From: Methylovorus mays
GTDB taxonomy: Bacteria > Pseudomonadota > Gammaproteobacteria > Burkholderiales > Methylophilaceae
Assembly: GCF_020531915.1 (NCBI RefSeq)
Contig: NZ_JAJAVG010000007.1
Span: 285,847-349,846, forward strand
Direction: 5' to 3'
DNA length: 64,000 bases
The notes beneath the pieces are model-generated. The model saw nothing but the letters and a program-made list of their open reading frames with translations. It did not search any database and was not told where the DNA came from. This document shows, piece by piece, positions 48,219 to 60,081 of this stretch (within the stretch, counting starts at the first letter, position 1; every line of letters begins with the position of its first letter). The translations under genes and the position numbers were made by a program.

Positions 48219-50249
48219 TTATACTTTCATGAACAAGGACAGTAACAGGAACACGCCGATAATCATGGCAAAGGCGTAGTGATAGATCAGTCCGGACTGC
48301 AAGTGCCGGATAATGCCGGAAATGCGGCCAATCAGGCGCGCAGTGCCGTTGACCAGATAACCATCGATCCACTTGACGTCGCCTATGCCCCAGAGCTTGC
48401 CGCCCAGGAAGCGCGAGCCACCGGCAAACACCTTCTCATTGAAGGTATCAAAGCCATATTTGTTTTCCATCAGGCGATACAGCCAGCCGCAACGCTTCTG
48501 GATAGCCGCCGGGATGTCCGGCCGCTTCATGTAGAAGAACCACGACAACACTACACCTGCCAGGGCAAAAATGAAGGGCAGACTGGTCAGTGCATGCAGC
48601 GCCATGGCACCTGCGCCGTGGAAATGATGCGCCAGCTCATGCATGACGGGATGTGCCTCGGTATCGACAAAGATCACGCCATCAAAGAAATTTCCGAACA
48701 GCATGGGGCCAATGGCGATATAACCGATGACCAACGAAGGGATAGCCAGCGCGATCAAAGGCAAGGTCACCACCCAGGGTGACTCGTGCGGCTTGTCATG
48801 TGGGCCAAGGCCATGATGGTGCTCGTCATGATCATCATCGGCGTGCGCATCATGGTGGTCATGCGCATGCGCTGTTTTTTCCATCCAGCGCTCCTTGCCA
48901 TGGAACACCAGGAAATACATGCGGAAGGAATAAAACGCGGTCACAAACACGCCCGCCAGCACGGCAAAGTAGGCAAAGCCGCTGCCCGGGATATGCGATA
49001 GCTTGACGGCTTCGATAATCGAATCCTTGGAATAGAACCCAGACAGCAATGGCGTGCCGATCAGCGCCAGGGAGCCAATCAATGAGGTAATCCAGGTGAT
49101 CTTCATGTATTTGCGCAGACCACCCATGTTGCGGATGTCCTGATCGTGGTGCATGCCCATGATCACAGAACCGGCGGCCAGAAACAGCAAGGCCTTGAAG
49201 AAGGCATGGGTCATGAGGTGGAAGATGGCAACGGAATATGCCGATGCACCCAGCGCCACCGTCATGTAGCCCAGCTGCGACAGCGTGGAATACGCCACCA
49301 CGCGCTTGATGTCGTTCTGGATAATGCCGAGAAAGCCCATGAACAAGGCAGTAATCGCGCCGATCACCATCACCGTGGACAAGGCCGTAGTCGACATTTC
49401 AAACAGCGGCGACATGCGCGCCACCATGAAAATACCGGCAGTCACCATGGTGGCCGCGTGGATCAGGGCAGAAATAGGGGTCGGGCCTTCCATGGAATCT
49501 GGCAGCCATACGTGCAAAGGCACTTGCGCCGATTTACCCATGGCGCCGATGAACAGCAGGATGCAAATCACCGTCAGCAGCGACCATTCGGTATTGGGGA
49601 TGATGCTGACCGTGGCATCGGCAAACTGCGGTGCGATGGAGAACACGGCGGCGTAATCCAGGCTGCCAAAGAAATACAGCACCATGGCAATGCCGAGCAG
49701 GAAGCCGAAATCACCCACGCGGTTCACCAGGAAAGCCTTGAGATTGGCGTAGATGGCAGTTGGGCGCGTATACCAGAACCCAATCAGCAGATAAGACACC
49801 AGACCCACCGCCTCCCAGCCGAAGAAGAGCTGCATGAAGTTGTTGCTCATCACCAGCATCAGCATGGAGAAGGTAAACAGCGAGATGTAGCTAAAGAAGC
49901 GGCTATAGCCAGGATCTTCGGCCATGTAGCCTATGGTGTAGACGTGAACCATCAATGATACAAAGGTCACGACCAGCATCATGACCGCCGTCAGCCGGTC
50001 GATCAGGAAACCGACTTCAAAACTGGTATCGCCACTGGTCAGCCAAGTGTAGACCGTGCCGTTAAATACCCTGCCCTGCAACACATCATTGAATACCACC
50101 ACCGACAGCGCAAAAGCACCTGCCACACCGGCAATGGTAAGCCAATGAGCAGCAGCACGCGGCAGCATGCGGCCAAACAGCCCCACAATGGTCGCTGCCA
50201 CCAGTGGCAAGAGCGGAATCAGCAGATAGATGGTTTGCATGTCAGTCAT
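48219..50249 (-). CDS. nuoL: NADH-quinone oxidoreductase subunit L
   Basis: 676 residues. The antiporter-like core has FFGWEAVGLVSYLLIG and IKRVVAYSTLSQLGYM, and the C-terminal lateral helix region that ties the membrane arm together is present. Between helices there is a 28-residue loop extremely rich in His and Asp (about 461-488, 11 His), which may bind metal. The ATG is 14 nt after nuoK. Confidence 0.96.
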   Translation of the reverse strand: MTDMQTIYLLIPLLPLVAATIVGLFGRMLPRAAAHWLTIAGVAGAFALSVVVFNDVLQGRVFNGTVYTWLTSGDTSFEVGFLIDRLTAVMMLVVTFVSLMVHVYTIGYMAEDPGYSRFFSYISLFTFSMLMLVMSNNFMQLFFGWEAVGLVSYLLIGFWYTRPTAIYANLKAFLVNRVGDFGFLLGIAMVLYFFGSLDYAAVFSIAPQFADATVSIIPNTEWSLLTVICILLFIGAMGKSAQVPLHVWLPDSMEGPTPISALIHAATMVTAGIFMVARMSPLFEMSTTALSTVMVIGAITALFMGFLGIIQNDIKRVVAYSTLSQLGYMTVALGASAYSVAIFHLMTHAFFKALLFLAAGSVIMGMHHDQDIRNMGGLRKYMKITWITSLIGSLALIGTPLLSGFYSKDSIIEAVKLSHIPGSGFAYFAVLAGVFVTAFYSFRMYFLVFHGKERWMEKTAHAHDHHDAHADDDHDEHHHGLGPHDKPHESPWVVTLPLIALAIPSLVIGYIAIGPMLFGNFFDGVIFVDTEAHPVMHELAHHFHGAGAMALHALTSLPFIFALAGVVLSWFFYMKRPDIPAAIQKRCGWLYRLMENKYGFDTFNEKVFAGGSRFLGGKLWGIGDVKWIDGYLVNGTARLIGRISGIIRHLQSGLIYHYAFAMIIGVFLLLSLFMKV

Positions 50250-50263
50250 TTGTTATTTTCCGC

Positions 50264-50569
50264 TTAACCCTTGAGACTGTTGATGTCATCGACGTTGATG
50301 GTTTTCAGGTTTCTGAACAGCACCACCAGAATGGCGAGGCCAATGGCAGACTCGGCTGCCGCCACCGTCAGAATGAAGAACACGAACACCTGGCCAGCCG
50401 TATCCTGCAGATAATGCGAGAAGGCAATGAAGTTGAGGTTAACCGCCAGCAGCATGAGCTCAATCGCCATCAACAGCACGATGACGTTTTTGCGGTTAAG
50501 GAAAATGCCGACCACGCTGATGGCAAACAGCAATGAACCCAGTATGAGGTAATGCGAGAGTCCGACCAT
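50264..50569 (-). CDS. nuoK: NADH-quinone oxidoreductase subunit K
   Basis: 101 residues with three helices; the conserved Glu of the pump is in [17 protein letters not shown] and another Glu in [13 protein letters not shown]. Membrane arm. It abuts nuoJ with a one-base overlap. Confidence 0.97.
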   Translation of the reverse strand: MVGLSHYLILGSLLFAISVVGIFLNRKNVIVLLMAIELMLLAVNLNFIAFSHYLQDTAGQVFVFFILTVAAAESAIGLAILVVLFRNLKTINVDDINSLKG

Positions 50570-51210
50570 TACGCCTTGTCCTTTCCTTCGGTCTCGGCAG
50601 CTGCCGGGATTTCCACATCGGCAGGCATGCTCACCATGCGAATACGGTCTGCACGTTTGACCTTGACCTGCTCGGCCGGATCAATGAATTTCGAATCCTT
50701 GCGGTCACGCAGGGTCAGCGCAATGGCCGCCACAATCGCCACCAGCAGTACCACAGAAGCCAGCTCAAACGGCAGCAGGTAATCGGTATACAGCTGACGG
50801 CCAAGTTCGGCGGTATTGCTATAGCCTGCGGGGTGCGGCGTTGGGGCCGCAACACGGTCTACACCAAAGTGTTTGGAACCCAGGATCATGACCATTTCCA
50901 GTGTCATCAGAATGCCCACAGGCAAGGCAATCGGCAACGCTTCCCAGAAACCTTCGCGCAGCTTGTCGAGGTTGATATCCAGCATCATCACCACAAAGAG
51001 GAACAGCACCATCACCGCGCCCACGTAAACCAGCACCAGCGCAATCGCCAGAAACTCGGCTTCCAGCAGCAGCCAGATACCGGCGGCGGTAAAAAAGGCC
51101 AGCACCAGATGCAAGGCGGCATGCACCGGATTGCGTGAAGTAATGACGCGCAAGCCAGCAAACAGCAGGATAGCCGCCAGGACATAGAATACGTAGTCGT
51201 TGAAATTCAT
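50569..51210 (-). CDS. nuoJ: NADH-quinone oxidoreductase subunit J
   Basis: 213 residues with five helices ([19 protein letters not shown] is the conserved third helix) and an extra hydrophilic C-terminal tail of about 40 residues. Membrane arm. 69 nt separate it from nuoI. Confidence 0.96.
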   Translation of the reverse strand: MNFNDYVFYVLAAILLFAGLRVITSRNPVHAALHLVLAFFTAAGIWLLLEAEFLAIALVLVYVGAVMVLFLFVVMMLDINLDKLREGFWEALPIALPVGILMTLEMVMILGSKHFGVDRVAAPTPHPAGYSNTAELGRQLYTDYLLPFELASVVLLVAIVAAIALTLRDRKDSKFIDPAEQVKVKRADRIRMVSMPADVEIPAAAETEGKDKA

Positions 51211-51279
51211 CTAGTCAGCTCGGTTGATATAGGGCGCATGGTTATTCGAATCGTCGCTCGTGTTTATTGGCACGCTAAA

Positions 51280-51771
51280 TCAGCGGTATTTGGCGTCCGC
51301 ACTGCGATCCGCCGCAATCTGGGTTTCATATTTATCACCCACCGCCAGCAGCATGGGCTTGGTATACAGCAAATCGCCGCGCTTCTCGCCGTGGTAATCA
51401 AAAATCCGCGTTTCCACAATGGAGTCGACCGGGCATGATTCTTCGCAGAAGCCGCAGAAAATGCACTTGGTCAGGTCGATATCGTAGCGGGTGGTACGGC
51501 GCGTATTGTCTTCGCGCTGTTCGGACTCAATGGTGATCGCCATGGCCGGGCAAACCGCTTCGCACAGCTTGCAGGCAATGCAGCGCTCCTCACCATTCGG
51601 ATAACGGCGCAAGGCATGCAGACCACGGAAACGTGGGCTCATGGGAGTGCGCTCTTCCGGGAACTGAATGGTGATCTTGCGTGCAAAGAAATAGCGTCCG
51701 GTAAGCGCCATCCCCTTCAGCAGCTCTACCAGCATCAGGCTTGATAATACGGTTTTGATCTTGGCTAGCAT
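51280..51771 (-). CDS. nuoI: NADH-quinone oxidoreductase subunit I
   Basis: 163 residues carrying two 4Fe-4S motifs, [13 protein letters not shown] and [14 protein letters not shown] (clusters N6a and N6b). Peripheral arm, passes electrons from NuoG towards NuoB. An amphipathic N-terminus fits membrane contact. Confidence 0.97.
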   Translation of the reverse strand: MLAKIKTVLSSLMLVELLKGMALTGRYFFARKITIQFPEERTPMSPRFRGLHALRRYPNGEERCIACKLCEAVCPAMAITIESEQREDNTRRTTRYDIDLTKCIFCGFCEESCPVDSIVETRIFDYHGEKRGDLLYTKPMLLAVGDKYETQIAADRSADAKYR

Positions 51772-51778
51772 AATGGTC

Positions 51779-52810
51779 TCAGTGGAACAGGTAGGCCAGC
51801 GGGGTCTGCATCAGACCGCCAACCACGATGATCCAAACAAGCGTGATAGGAATAAACACTTTCCAGCCCAGTCGCATGATCTGGTCATAGCGATACCGCG
51901 GGAAAGTAGCCCGAAACCAAAGAAAGAAGAACAGCAGCAGCGCCACCTTGATGATCAACCACAGGAAGCCTGGGATCATGTTGAAAGGTGCCACGTCGAG
52001 CAAAGGCTGCCAGCCACCGAGGAACATGATGGCGGCAAGCATGCAGACCAGTATCATGTTGGCGTATTCAGCAAGGAAGAACACGGCAAACGCCATGCCC
52101 GAGTATTCCACATGGAAACCCGCGACAATTTCGGATTCGCCTTCGGCCACGTCAAATGGCGCGCGATTGGTTTCCGCCACTGCACTGATAAAGTAAACGA
52201 TAAACAAAGGGAACAAGGGCAGCCAGTACCATTGCCAGAAACCGCCCGCCTGCGCGACCACGATCTTGCCGAGGTTGAGGCTGCCAGCACACATCAGCAC
52301 GCCTACCAGTGCAAAGCCCATGGCGATTTCGTAGGAAACAATCTGGGCCGCCGAGCGTAGCGAGCCAAGGAAGGCATACTTGGAGTTGGATGCCCAACCG
52401 GCGATGATCACGCCATATACGGCCACCGAAGTCATGGCGAGGATATACAGCAAGCCAGCGTCAATATCCGCCAGGATCATGTCCACATCAAACGGCACCA
52501 CGGCCCAGGCCGCCAACGCAGGCGCAATAGCTAGCACGGGCCCCAGCAGGAACAAGGTTTTATTGGCGGCTGAAGGAATGATGATTTCCTTCATCAGCAG
52601 CTTCAAGCCATCGGCAATCGGCTGCAACAGGCCAAAATAGCCCACACGGTTAGGGCCCATGCGCACCTGCATGAAGCCAATCACCTTGCGTTCAGCCAGT
52701 GTCAGGTAAGCCACCGCACCCATGATGGGGGCCACGATGGCGATGATCTTGACCAGGGTCCAGACCACGGGCCACGCCGGACCCAACAGATTTTGCATAA
52801 AGGCGATCAT
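51779..52810 (-). CDS. nuoH: NADH-quinone oxidoreductase subunit H
   Basis: 343 residues, eight helices, with the quinone-site loops [19 protein letters not shown] and [17 protein letters not shown]. It joins peripheral and membrane arms and helps form the quinone pocket. Its start overlaps the end of nuoG by 4 nt. Confidence 0.97.
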   Translation of the reverse strand: MIAFMQNLLGPAWPVVWTLVKIIAIVAPIMGAVAYLTLAERKVIGFMQVRMGPNRVGYFGLLQPIADGLKLLMKEIIIPSAANKTLFLLGPVLAIAPALAAWAVVPFDVDMILADIDAGLLYILAMTSVAVYGVIIAGWASNSKYAFLGSLRSAAQIVSYEIAMGFALVGVLMCAGSLNLGKIVVAQAGGFWQWYWLPLFPLFIVYFISAVAETNRAPFDVAEGESEIVAGFHVEYSGMAFAVFFLAEYANMILVCMLAAIMFLGGWQPLLDVAPFNMIPGFLWLIIKVALLLFFFLWFRATFPRYRYDQIMRLGWKVFIPITLVWIIVVGGLMQTPLAYLFH

Positions 52811-55191
52811 GCGCGTGTCACCTCGATTTCACCCATGAGATCACCCAGCAGACTGGTCACCGGCAGGGCGGTCGGTACGCGAACCACGCCATGTGGCAGA
52901 CGATCATCACGCTTGGCTTTCAGCAGCACACTTGCCACCCCCTGCTTCACGGTGACCATTTCACCATCATCCAGGCCCAGCTCCGTGAGCAGTTGACTAT
53001 GCATGGCAGCTACCGGAGCCTGCACGGCACGGGTTTTCTGCAATGGCGGTGAGCGACGCACGATGGCATCGGACTGGAACTGCGGCACCTCACCCAGGCG
53101 TTGCAAGACATTGGATTTGATCTTGACCTGAATATCGATCAGCTCGCGCAGATTGTTATTGAGCGAGTTCCAGACCACAGTAGATGGTTTCTGACCGCCA
53201 AAAATCGCGTTTTTAACCTGCTCACTGCTATCAAAATCGAACCCGGACAAGCCCAGGGTATTGCCCAACACGCGCAATATCTTCCAGCCGGGACGGCACT
53301 CGCCCAATGGCTTGGTCACTGCGGTAAAGCTTTGCACGCGACCTTCCATGCTCATGTAGGTGCCGGAGGTCTCGGTAAACGGAGCAATTGGCAGCAATAC
53401 ATCGGCATGCTCCAGCGCTTCGGACTTATAAGCCGTCAGTGCAATCACACATTCGGCTTCCGCAATGGCCTGGCGGGCCTGCGCAGCATGATGGCAATCC
53501 AGCTCGGGCTCCACATTCACCAGCAGGTAAGCCTTGCGAGGTGACTCCAGCATGGCTTTGGCATTCAGGCCATGTTCGCCTGGCAGGACGCCCACCAGAT
53601 GAGCACCGGTGCTATTGGCGGCTGGCGACAGAATGCCAAAGGTAGCGCCGCAGAGTGAGGCAATCGCTTCGGCCAGACTATAAAGCTCGGTAAAACGAGG
53701 ATGACTTTGGGCAATATTGCCCAAGAAAATACCGGTGCGCGGGCTGACAAGGTCGACTTCCTTGCCCAGGCCAGCAAGGCTTTCTGCCATGGCTTGCGAG
53801 TTATCCCACACGCGGACGGTTTCCAGCAGATCATTAAGCGACTTGGGCAAACACAGCGAGAGGCGTTGCAAGCCGGACATGGCTTTCAGTATCTGCGCCA
53901 GCACGTTGACCATATCGTTCGGTGTGCAGATCGCCTTGTGTTTGACGGCCATCAGCTGATCATCATCCATCGGATTGACCAGCGACAGCTCGGCGCCCTG
54001 CGCCACTGCCTTACGAATGCGATTTGCCAGCAGCGGGTGCTCATTGCGCAGATTGCTACCGATGACCAGGATGCGATCCATCTCCTGCAGGTCAGGGATA
54101 TTGCAACCCATCCACGGCGTGCCCATGCGCTTGCCGTCCAGACGGAAGTCGGTCTGGCGCAGGCGGTAATCAATATTGCTGGAGCCCAGGCCATGCGCAA
54201 TCTGCTTGGCAAGATAGGCTTCTTCCATCGTGCTATTGGGGGATACCAGCACGCCCAGCTGCTCGCCGCCGTCGGCGTTGGTAATGTCCTTGAGCTGGCC
54301 GGCCGCAAATTCCAGTGCCGTTTTCCAATCGGTTTCGTGCCACTCACCATGATGCTTGATCATGGGCACGGTCAGGCGGTCTGGGCTGTTCAGGCCTTCA
54401 TAGGAAAAACGGTCACGGTCAGACAGCCAGCATTCATTGATGCTTTCTTTTTCGCGCGGCAATACGCGCAGCACTTTGCCATCCTTGATATGCACTTCGA
54501 TCTGCGAACCCAGGCCATCATGCGGGGCAATGGAAGGACGACGGGTCAGCTCCCAGGTGCGGGCTTTGTATCGGAATGGCTTGCTGGTGAGTGCGCCTAC
54601 GGGGCACAAATCAATGATATTGCCGGACAGTTCTGAGTCGACACTCTTGTCCACGTAGGCCGTAATCTCGGCATGCTCACCACGGCCGACCATGCCCAGT
54701 TCCATCATGCCGCCGACTTCTTTCAGGAAGCGAACGCAACGCGTGCACTGAATGCACCGCGTCATGTCGGTGGAGACCAAGGGGCCTATATTCTTGTTCA
54801 GTACCACCCGCTTTTCTTCGGCATAGCGCGAAGCGGGAGCGCCGTAGGCAACGGCGATATCCTGCAGATCACACTCGCCACCCTGATCGCAAATCGGGCA
54901 ATCCAGCGGGTGATTGATCAGCAGAAACTCCATGACGCTTTTTTGCGCTTCCACGGCGGCTTTGGAGCGGGTGAAGATTTTCATGCCATCGGCAACCGGA
55001 GTTGCACAGGCAGGCAGCGGCTTTGCAAACTTCTCGACCTGCACCAGACACATGCGGCAATTGGCGGCTACGGAGAGTTTTTTGTGATAGCAGAAACGCG
55101 GAATGGCAATGCCAAGCTTGTCCGCTGCATCGATGATCGTGGTGCCGTGATCAACTTCTACGGCTTTGCCGTCTATCTCTATATTCAGCAT
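52807..55191 (-). CDS. nuoG: NADH-quinone oxidoreductase subunit G
   Basis: 794 residues. A 2Fe-2S ferredoxin domain ([15 protein letters not shown], then CATPV), the His-ligated cluster region [16 protein letters not shown], and [10 protein letters not shown] are followed by a large molybdopterin-oxidoreductase-like domain without molybdenum. Peripheral arm, electron wire. A 119-nt gap with a possible small ORF precedes it. Confidence 0.96.
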   Translation of the reverse strand: MLNIEIDGKAVEVDHGTTIIDAADKLGIAIPRFCYHKKLSVAANCRMCLVQVEKFAKPLPACATPVADGMKIFTRSKAAVEAQKSVMEFLLINHPLDCPICDQGGECDLQDIAVAYGAPASRYAEEKRVVLNKNIGPLVSTDMTRCIQCTRCVRFLKEVGGMMELGMVGRGEHAEITAYVDKSVDSELSGNIIDLCPVGALTSKPFRYKARTWELTRRPSIAPHDGLGSQIEVHIKDGKVLRVLPREKESINECWLSDRDRFSYEGLNSPDRLTVPMIKHHGEWHETDWKTALEFAAGQLKDITNADGGEQLGVLVSPNSTMEEAYLAKQIAHGLGSSNIDYRLRQTDFRLDGKRMGTPWMGCNIPDLQEMDRILVIGSNLRNEHPLLANRIRKAVAQGAELSLVNPMDDDQLMAVKHKAICTPNDMVNVLAQILKAMSGLQRLSLCLPKSLNDLLETVRVWDNSQAMAESLAGLGKEVDLVSPRTGIFLGNIAQSHPRFTELYSLAEAIASLCGATFGILSPAANSTGAHLVGVLPGEHGLNAKAMLESPRKAYLLVNVEPELDCHHAAQARQAIAEAECVIALTAYKSEALEHADVLLPIAPFTETSGTYMSMEGRVQSFTAVTKPLGECRPGWKILRVLGNTLGLSGFDFDSSEQVKNAIFGGQKPSTVVWNSLNNNLRELIDIQVKIKSNVLQRLGEVPQFQSDAIVRRSPPLQKTRAVQAPVAAMHSQLLTELGLDDGEMVTVKQGVASVLLKAKRDDRLPHGVVRVPTALPVTSLLGDLMGEIEVTRA

Positions 55192-55310
55192 GGTACTAAC
55201 CTTGAAAAGCCTAACACTGAAAAGCCATGTTCAACCCCGGACACACGCAAGAACGCCATCTTGCGTGCTTCATCAGTAATGAAATCGCATGTGTACGTGG
55301 TCATGACCAT
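55185..55310 (-). CDS. Possible 41-residue ORF between nuoF and nuoG
   Basis: The ATG overlaps the nuoF stop (TGATG) and the TGA overlaps the nuoG start (ATGCTGA), so this frame exactly bridges the two genes. The product begins [17 protein letters not shown] and ends FSRLVPC. A 9-bp hairpin (55244-55267) lies inside. It may be a real small protein or only a coupling device; no family known. Confidence 0.35.
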   Translation of the reverse strand: MVMTTYTCDFITDEARKMAFLRVSGVEHGFSVLGFSRLVPC

Positions 55311-56629
55311 CACTCCGCCTTGCCCGTCACCATGGACTTGCCATGCTGAATGTAATATTCGAATTCGGGACGGAAATGCTTGATGAAACTGAGCACCGGC
55401 GTGGCAGCGGCATCGCCCAGCGCGCAAATCGTGCGGCCGGAGATATTGCTGCTGACATCGGTCAGGAGATCCAGATCGCCCATGCGACCTTCGCCTTCCA
55501 CGATGCGTTTCACCACACGGTAAAGCCAGCCTGTACCTTCACGACATGGGGTACATTGACCGCAGGATTCTTCATAGAAGAAATACGAGAGACGTTTCAG
55601 GGTTTTCACCATGCAGGTGGTTTCATCCATCACGATCATGGACCCGGCACCCAGGCTGGAACCTGCCTTGGACAAGCCATCGTAATCCATGGTGGCACCC
55701 ATGATGGCCGCCGCCGGCATCACAGCGGTCGATGGACCGCCGGGAATCACGGCCTTCAGCTGGCGGCCTTTCCAGACGCCACCAGCGATATCCAGCAGCT
55801 CGGTAAACGGCATGCCCATGCGCACTTCGTAATTGCCTGGGCGCTCCACATGGCCGGACACCGAAAACAGCTTGGTGCCGCCTGAGTTTGGCACACCCAG
55901 CGCCTGGAAGGCATCGCCGCCATGCTCAAGTATCCAGGGTATCGATGTGTAGGACTCGGTATTATTGACATTGGTCGGCTTGCCGAACACGCCGTAACTG
56001 GCGGGGAATGGCGGCTTGAAACGCGGCTGCCCCTTCTTGCCTTCGATGGACTCGATCAGTGCGGTTTCTTCACCGCAGATGTAAGCGCCATAGCCATGCA
56101 CGGCAAACAGATCAAAACTGAACGTGGTACCAAACAGGTTTTCGCCTATGAAGCCAGCAGCACGTGCTTCATCCAGCGCACGCTCGAATATCTCGTAGTC
56201 CTGCCAGATTTCACCGTGTATGTAGTTGTAGCCGACACGCGCGCCCAGCGTATAGGCGGCGATGGCCATGCCTTCAATCAGCTGGTGCGGGTTGTAGCGG
56301 ATGATGTCGCGGTCCTTGAAGGTACCAGGCTCGCCTTCATCGGTATTGCATACCAGATATTTGGTGCCATCGTAATAACGCGGCATGAAGCTCCACTTGA
56401 GGCCGGTAGGAAAACCAGCACCACCCCGGCCGCGCAGACCGGAAAGCTTGACCTGGGTGATGACGTCGGTGGCTTTCACCTTGTCCTGCACCAGGCGTTG
56501 CAGTTGCTTGTAACCGCCGACATTCAGATAGGCTTGCAGTGATGCGGGATCAGGCTGCCCCAGCGTGCGCAGGCAGACCAGGGTTTCCTTGTCGGAGCGA
56601 TGTTGAACAGGCGTATCAAAAGCAGCCAT
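55310..56629 (-). CDS. nuoF: NADH-quinone oxidoreductase subunit F
   Basis: 439 residues. The NADH/FMN site [16 protein letters not shown], the second glycine motif [15 protein letters not shown] and the N3 4Fe-4S motif [10 protein letters not shown] are intact. It is where NADH hands electrons to FMN. It overlaps nuoE by one base. Confidence 0.97.
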   Translation of the reverse strand: MAAFDTPVQHRSDKETLVCLRTLGQPDPASLQAYLNVGGYKQLQRLVQDKVKATDVITQVKLSGLRGRGGAGFPTGLKWSFMPRYYDGTKYLVCNTDEGEPGTFKDRDIIRYNPHQLIEGMAIAAYTLGARVGYNYIHGEIWQDYEIFERALDEARAAGFIGENLFGTTFSFDLFAVHGYGAYICGEETALIESIEGKKGQPRFKPPFPASYGVFGKPTNVNNTESYTSIPWILEHGGDAFQALGVPNSGGTKLFSVSGHVERPGNYEVRMGMPFTELLDIAGGVWKGRQLKAVIPGGPSTAVMPAAAIMGATMDYDGLSKAGSSLGAGSMIVMDETTCMVKTLKRLSYFFYEESCGQCTPCREGTGWLYRVVKRIVEGEGRMGDLDLLTDVSSNISGRTICALGDAAATPVLSFIKHFRPEFEYYIQHGKSMVTGKAE

Positions 56630-57102
56630 TACTTCAACTCCTCCAGAATCGCATCCACTTTTTCCTTGGTCAGGAATTCACACATGCGCTTGTTGTTGAT
56701 ATGGAACAAAGGCGCACCGCCGCAGCAGCCCATGCACTCGCCTTCTTTGAGCGTGAATTTGCCATCAGGCGTGGTTTCGTTGAACCCGATACCGAGGCGC
56801 TCCTGCAAATGGTCCACAATGACATCAGAGTCACGCAGCATGCAGGAGATATTGGTACAGACGGTGATCTTGTACTGCCCTACCGGTTCCAGCTCGTACA
56901 TATTGTAAAAACTGGCGACTTCCAGGGCGGCAATCGGCGGGATACCCAGATACTCAGCCACATAGGCCACCGTTTCCTTGGACAACCAGCCTTTTTCATC
57001 CTGGGCAATACGCAAGGCAGACATGACGGCTGCCTGACGACGGTCAGCCGGGTATTTGGTCAATTCGCGATCAATCTTGGCGAGGGATTCCTGAGACAAC
57101 AT
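56629..57102 (-). CDS. nuoE: NADH-quinone oxidoreductase subunit E
   Basis: 157 residues, thioredoxin-like 2Fe-2S protein. Ligands are in VCTNISCML and [10 protein letters not shown]. It partners NuoF in the NADH-oxidising module. It overlaps nuoD by one base. Confidence 0.96.
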   Translation of the reverse strand: MLSQESLAKIDRELTKYPADRRQAAVMSALRIAQDEKGWLSKETVAYVAEYLGIPPIAALEVASFYNMYELEPVGQYKITVCTNISCMLRDSDVIVDHLQERLGIGFNETTPDGKFTLKEGECMGCCGGAPLFHINNKRMCEFLTKEKVDAILEELK

Positions 57103-58355
57103 TAGCGATCAATCTCCCCGAAAACGATATCCTGTGTACCGATAATAGCCACCAGGTCGGCAATCATGTGGCCGCGCGTCATTTCATCCAGCGCTGCCAG
57201 ATGCGGAAAACCAGGCGCACGAATTTTCAAACGATAAGGCTTGTTGGCCCCATCCGAAATCAGGTAAATGCCAAACTCCCCCTTAGGGTGCTCCACCGCT
57301 GCATAGGCTTCTCCAGCTGGCACATGAAAGCCTTCGGTAAACAGCTTGAAGTGGTGGATAAGCGATTCCATGTCCTGCTTCATGCCTTCACGGGCAGGCG
57401 GTGCCACCTTGTGATTGTCGGTAATCACTGGGCCGGGATTTTTGCGCAGCCAGTCTATGCATTGCTTGATGATGCGGTTGGATTGGCGCATTTCTTCAAT
57501 ACGCACCAGATAACGGTCATAGCAATCGCCATTCACACCTACGGGGATATCGAAATCCATCTTATCGTAGACTTCGTAAGGCTGTTTCTTGCGCAAGTCC
57601 CAGGCGAAACCCGAGCCTCGCAACATCGGGCCGGACAAGCCTAGCGCCAAGGCGCGCTCAGGCGTCACAACACCGATACCGACGGTGCGCTGCTTCCAGA
57701 TACGGTTATCGGTCAGCAGGGTTTCGTATTCGTCCACATAGCCTGGGAAGCGGTTGGTAAAGTCTTCAATGAAATCGAGCAAGGAACCCTGGCGATTTTC
57801 ATTGAGGCGCTTGATTTCATCCTTGGCACGGACGGTGGAGCTTTCGTATTGCGGCATGCGGGCTGGCAAATCACGATAGACACCGCCAGGCCGGTAATAA
57901 GCAGCGTGCATGCGGGCGCCGGAGACGGCTTCATAGCAGTCAAATAGATCTTCGCGCTCGCGGAATGCGTACAGGAACACCGTCATCGCCCCCACGTCCA
58001 GCGCATGAGCACCCAGCCAAAGCAGGTGGTTCAGCACACGGGTAATTTCATCGAACATTACGCGGATATATTGCGCGCGGACAGGGACTTCAAGCCCAAG
58101 CAGCTTTTCAATCGCCATGACATAGGCATGCTCGTTTGCCATCATCGACACATAGTCGAGGCGATCCATATAAGGCACGGATTGCAGATAGGTACGATTC
58201 TCGGCCAGCTTTTCCGTCGCGCGGTGCAAGAGGCCGATATGGGGATCCGCCCGCTGAATGACTTCGCCATCCAGCTCAAGCACGAGCCGTAACACACCGT
58301 GTGCAGCCGGGTGCTGGGGACCAAAATTCATGGTGTAGTTACGGATTTCAGCCAT
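57102..58355 (-). CDS. nuoD: NADH-quinone oxidoreductase subunit D
   Basis: 417 residues from the ATG at 58355 ([20 protein letters not shown]), the family start; the frame is open further upstream. It is the 49-kDa subunit, related to hydrogenase large subunits without nickel, and forms the quinone site with NuoB and NuoH. It overlaps nuoC by 8 nt. Confidence 0.97.
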   Translation of the reverse strand: MAEIRNYTMNFGPQHPAAHGVLRLVLELDGEVIQRADPHIGLLHRATEKLAENRTYLQSVPYMDRLDYVSMMANEHAYVMAIEKLLGLEVPVRAQYIRVMFDEITRVLNHLLWLGAHALDVGAMTVFLYAFREREDLFDCYEAVSGARMHAAYYRPGGVYRDLPARMPQYESSTVRAKDEIKRLNENRQGSLLDFIEDFTNRFPGYVDEYETLLTDNRIWKQRTVGIGVVTPERALALGLSGPMLRGSGFAWDLRKKQPYEVYDKMDFDIPVGVNGDCYDRYLVRIEEMRQSNRIIKQCIDWLRKNPGPVITDNHKVAPPAREGMKQDMESLIHHFKLFTEGFHVPAGEAYAAVEHPKGEFGIYLISDGANKPYRLKIRAPGFPHLAALDEMTRGHMIADLVAIIGTQDIVFGEIDR

Positions 58356-58941
58356 GATGGAAGCCCTCGTCACGGATAACACGTGGCACGTTGTTGCGGG
58401 GATCAATCGTCACCGGCTGATAAATGACGCGCTGCTGCTCGGGGTCATAGCGCATTTCCACATTGCCGATCATCGGGAAATCCTTGCGGAAGGGGTGACC
58501 TACAAAACCATAGTCGGTGAGCAGGCGGCGCAAATCAGGATGGCCTTCATACATGATGCCATAGAGGTCGAAGGACTCGCGCTCAAACCAGTTGGCCACC
58601 GGCCACATATCCACCAGGGTTGGCAGGACGGGGAAATCATCATCCGCCGCAAATACCCGCAAACGCACACGCTGGTTCAAACTGATGGAAAGAAAATGAT
58701 AGACCGTGGCAAAACGCAGCCCAGTCCAGCTGCCCTCACCATATTCGGCATAATCAACACCGCAGAGATCAATCAGCTGTTCAAACTTGAGCGAAGGATG
58801 GTCTCGCAGGATAAGGCAAACATCCAGCATATTGGCGACGGAACACTCTATCGTCACCTCACCGACGTTGCTTACCAAACGACCCAGCTTGTCTCCAAGC
58901 GCCGATTCAATATTGGCGATAAGTTGTTGCAGACGGGTCAT
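58348..58941 (-). CDS. nuoC: NADH-quinone oxidoreductase subunit C
   Basis: 197 residues from the ATG at 58941, with AGGTGA upstream; the longer open frame is out of the nuoB frame and rejected. Contains the signature [22 protein letters not shown]. Structural part of the peripheral arm. nuoC and nuoD are separate here, unlike the fused E. coli gene. Confidence 0.97.
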   Translation of the reverse strand: MTRLQQLIANIESALGDKLGRLVSNVGEVTIECSVANMLDVCLILRDHPSLKFEQLIDLCGVDYAEYGEGSWTGLRFATVYHFLSISLNQRVRLRVFAADDDFPVLPTLVDMWPVANWFERESFDLYGIMYEGHPDLRRLLTDYGFVGHPFRKDFPMIGNVEMRYDPEQQRVIYQPVTIDPRNNVPRVIRDEGFHHG

Positions 58942-58945
58942 GTGT

Positions 58946-59422
58946 TCACCTGGCGATAGTGTTGGTACGCTTGATTTTGTTTTGCAGCTGAATGATGCCG
59001 TAGAGCAACGCCTCAGCGGTCGGCGGACACCCGGGCACATAGACATCGACAGGAACGATACGGTCACAGCCGCGGACAACAGCATACGAGTAATGGTAAT
59101 AACCGCCGCCATTGGCACAGGAGCCCATGGAAATGACCCAGCGCGGCTCGGCCATCTGGTCATATACCTTGCGCAGCGCAGGCGCCATTTTGTTGACCAG
59201 CGTGCCAGCCACGATCATCACATCGGATTGACGCGGGCTTGGTCGAAACACGATACCAAAGCGGTCCAGATCATAACGCGAGGCACCGGCGTGCATCATC
59301 TCCACCGCACAGCACGCCAGACCGAATGTCATCGGCCACAGCGAACCCGTACGCGTGTAATTGATGACCGTATCCAGCGTGGTCGTGACAAAGCCTTTTT
59401 CCAGTACACCTTCAATACTCAT
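58946..59422 (-). CDS. nuoB: NADH-quinone oxidoreductase subunit B
   Basis: 158 residues from the ATG at 59422 ([15 protein letters not shown]). N2 cluster ligands are in [17 protein letters not shown] and [13 protein letters not shown]. It holds the last Fe-S cluster before quinone. 133 nt separate it from nuoA. Confidence 0.97.
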   Translation of the reverse strand: MSIEGVLEKGFVTTTLDTVINYTRTGSLWPMTFGLACCAVEMMHAGASRYDLDRFGIVFRPSPRQSDVMIVAGTLVNKMAPALRKVYDQMAEPRWVISMGSCANGGGYYHYSYAVVRGCDRIVPVDVYVPGCPPTAEALLYGIIQLQNKIKRTNTIAR

Positions 59423-59532
59423 GCAGAGACCCCGTAGTCGGCATCTACTTGCCATAAAGCAGGTAGCAGAGCGATAACAATATGCGCAATGGATAGCAAG
59501 GCAGCCGACTGAACATGCGCCGCCAATGGCAC
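59419..59532 (-). CDS. Possible 37-residue hydrophobic ORF between nuoA and nuoB
   Basis: A GTG at 59532 opens a frame whose TGA overlaps the nuoB start (ATGA). The product has one hydrophobic helix ([16 protein letters not shown]). There is no good ribosome site, so this is weak; it may only reflect open frame by chance. Confidence 0.15.
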   Translation of the reverse strand: MPLAAHVQSAALLSIAHIVIALLPALWQVDADYGVSA

Positions 59533-59555
59533 ATTACCAGGACAGCGATGGAAGT

Positions 59556-59918
59556 TTATTCCCACTCGAGCGCCCCCTTCATCCATTCGTAGACGAAACC
59601 CACCACCAGAATTCCCAGGAAAACCAGCATGGCAATAAAACCGAAAAGACCAATCTCCTGCAGCACTACGGCCCAAGGGAAAAGGAAAGCGATTTCAAGA
59701 TCGAACAGGATAAAGAGGATAGCGACGAGGTAGTAACGTACGTCGAATTTCATGCGAGCGTCTTCGAAAGCTTCAAAGCCGCATTCATAGGGAGAATTTT
59801 TTTCGGCGTCAGGGCGGCTGGGGGCCACCACCTTGCCAAGGACAATAGGGGCTATACCGACGGCTAAACCGACGATGATGAACAGTAATATAGGAAAGTA
59901 GTTTTCCAGCATGTTCAC
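59556..59918 (-). CDS. nuoA: NADH-quinone oxidoreductase subunit A
   Basis: 120 residues, three helices, with the conserved loop [22 protein letters not shown] that reaches the quinone site. First gene of the nuo operon; the stretch of about 50 nt between it and tRNA-Leu must hold any private promoter, so it may share that of tpiA-secG. Confidence 0.97.
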   Translation of the reverse strand: MNMLENYFPILLFIIVGLAVGIAPIVLGKVVAPSRPDAEKNSPYECGFEAFEDARMKFDVRYYLVAILFILFDLEIAFLFPWAVVLQEIGLFGFIAMLVFLGILVVGFVYEWMKGALEWE

Positions 59919-59967
59919 GCCCCAATTTAACTCAATGCACGTAATTGTGATTGAGCATTTTAATTAT

Positions 59968-60052
59968 TGGTGCCGTCGATGAGACTCGAACTCATACGTC
60001 TTTCGACACTACCCCCTCAAGATAGCGTGTCTACCAATTCCACCACGACGGC
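59968..60052 (-). tRNA. tRNA-Leu (GAG)
   Basis: 85 nt, class II with a long variable arm, encoded CCA. Acceptor GCCGTCG, T-loop TTCGAGTC, anticodon loop TTGAGGG giving GAG. It lies between secG and nuoA, a common betaproteobacterial order. Confidence 0.95.
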
Positions 60053-60081
60053 AAGTCTGGCTGCTAAAGCCAATACAACTA

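Noticed and set aside
58942-59163. N-terminal extension of nuoC into nuoB
   Set aside because: The extension reads nuoB in a wrong frame; a clear ribosome site precedes the ATG at 58941.
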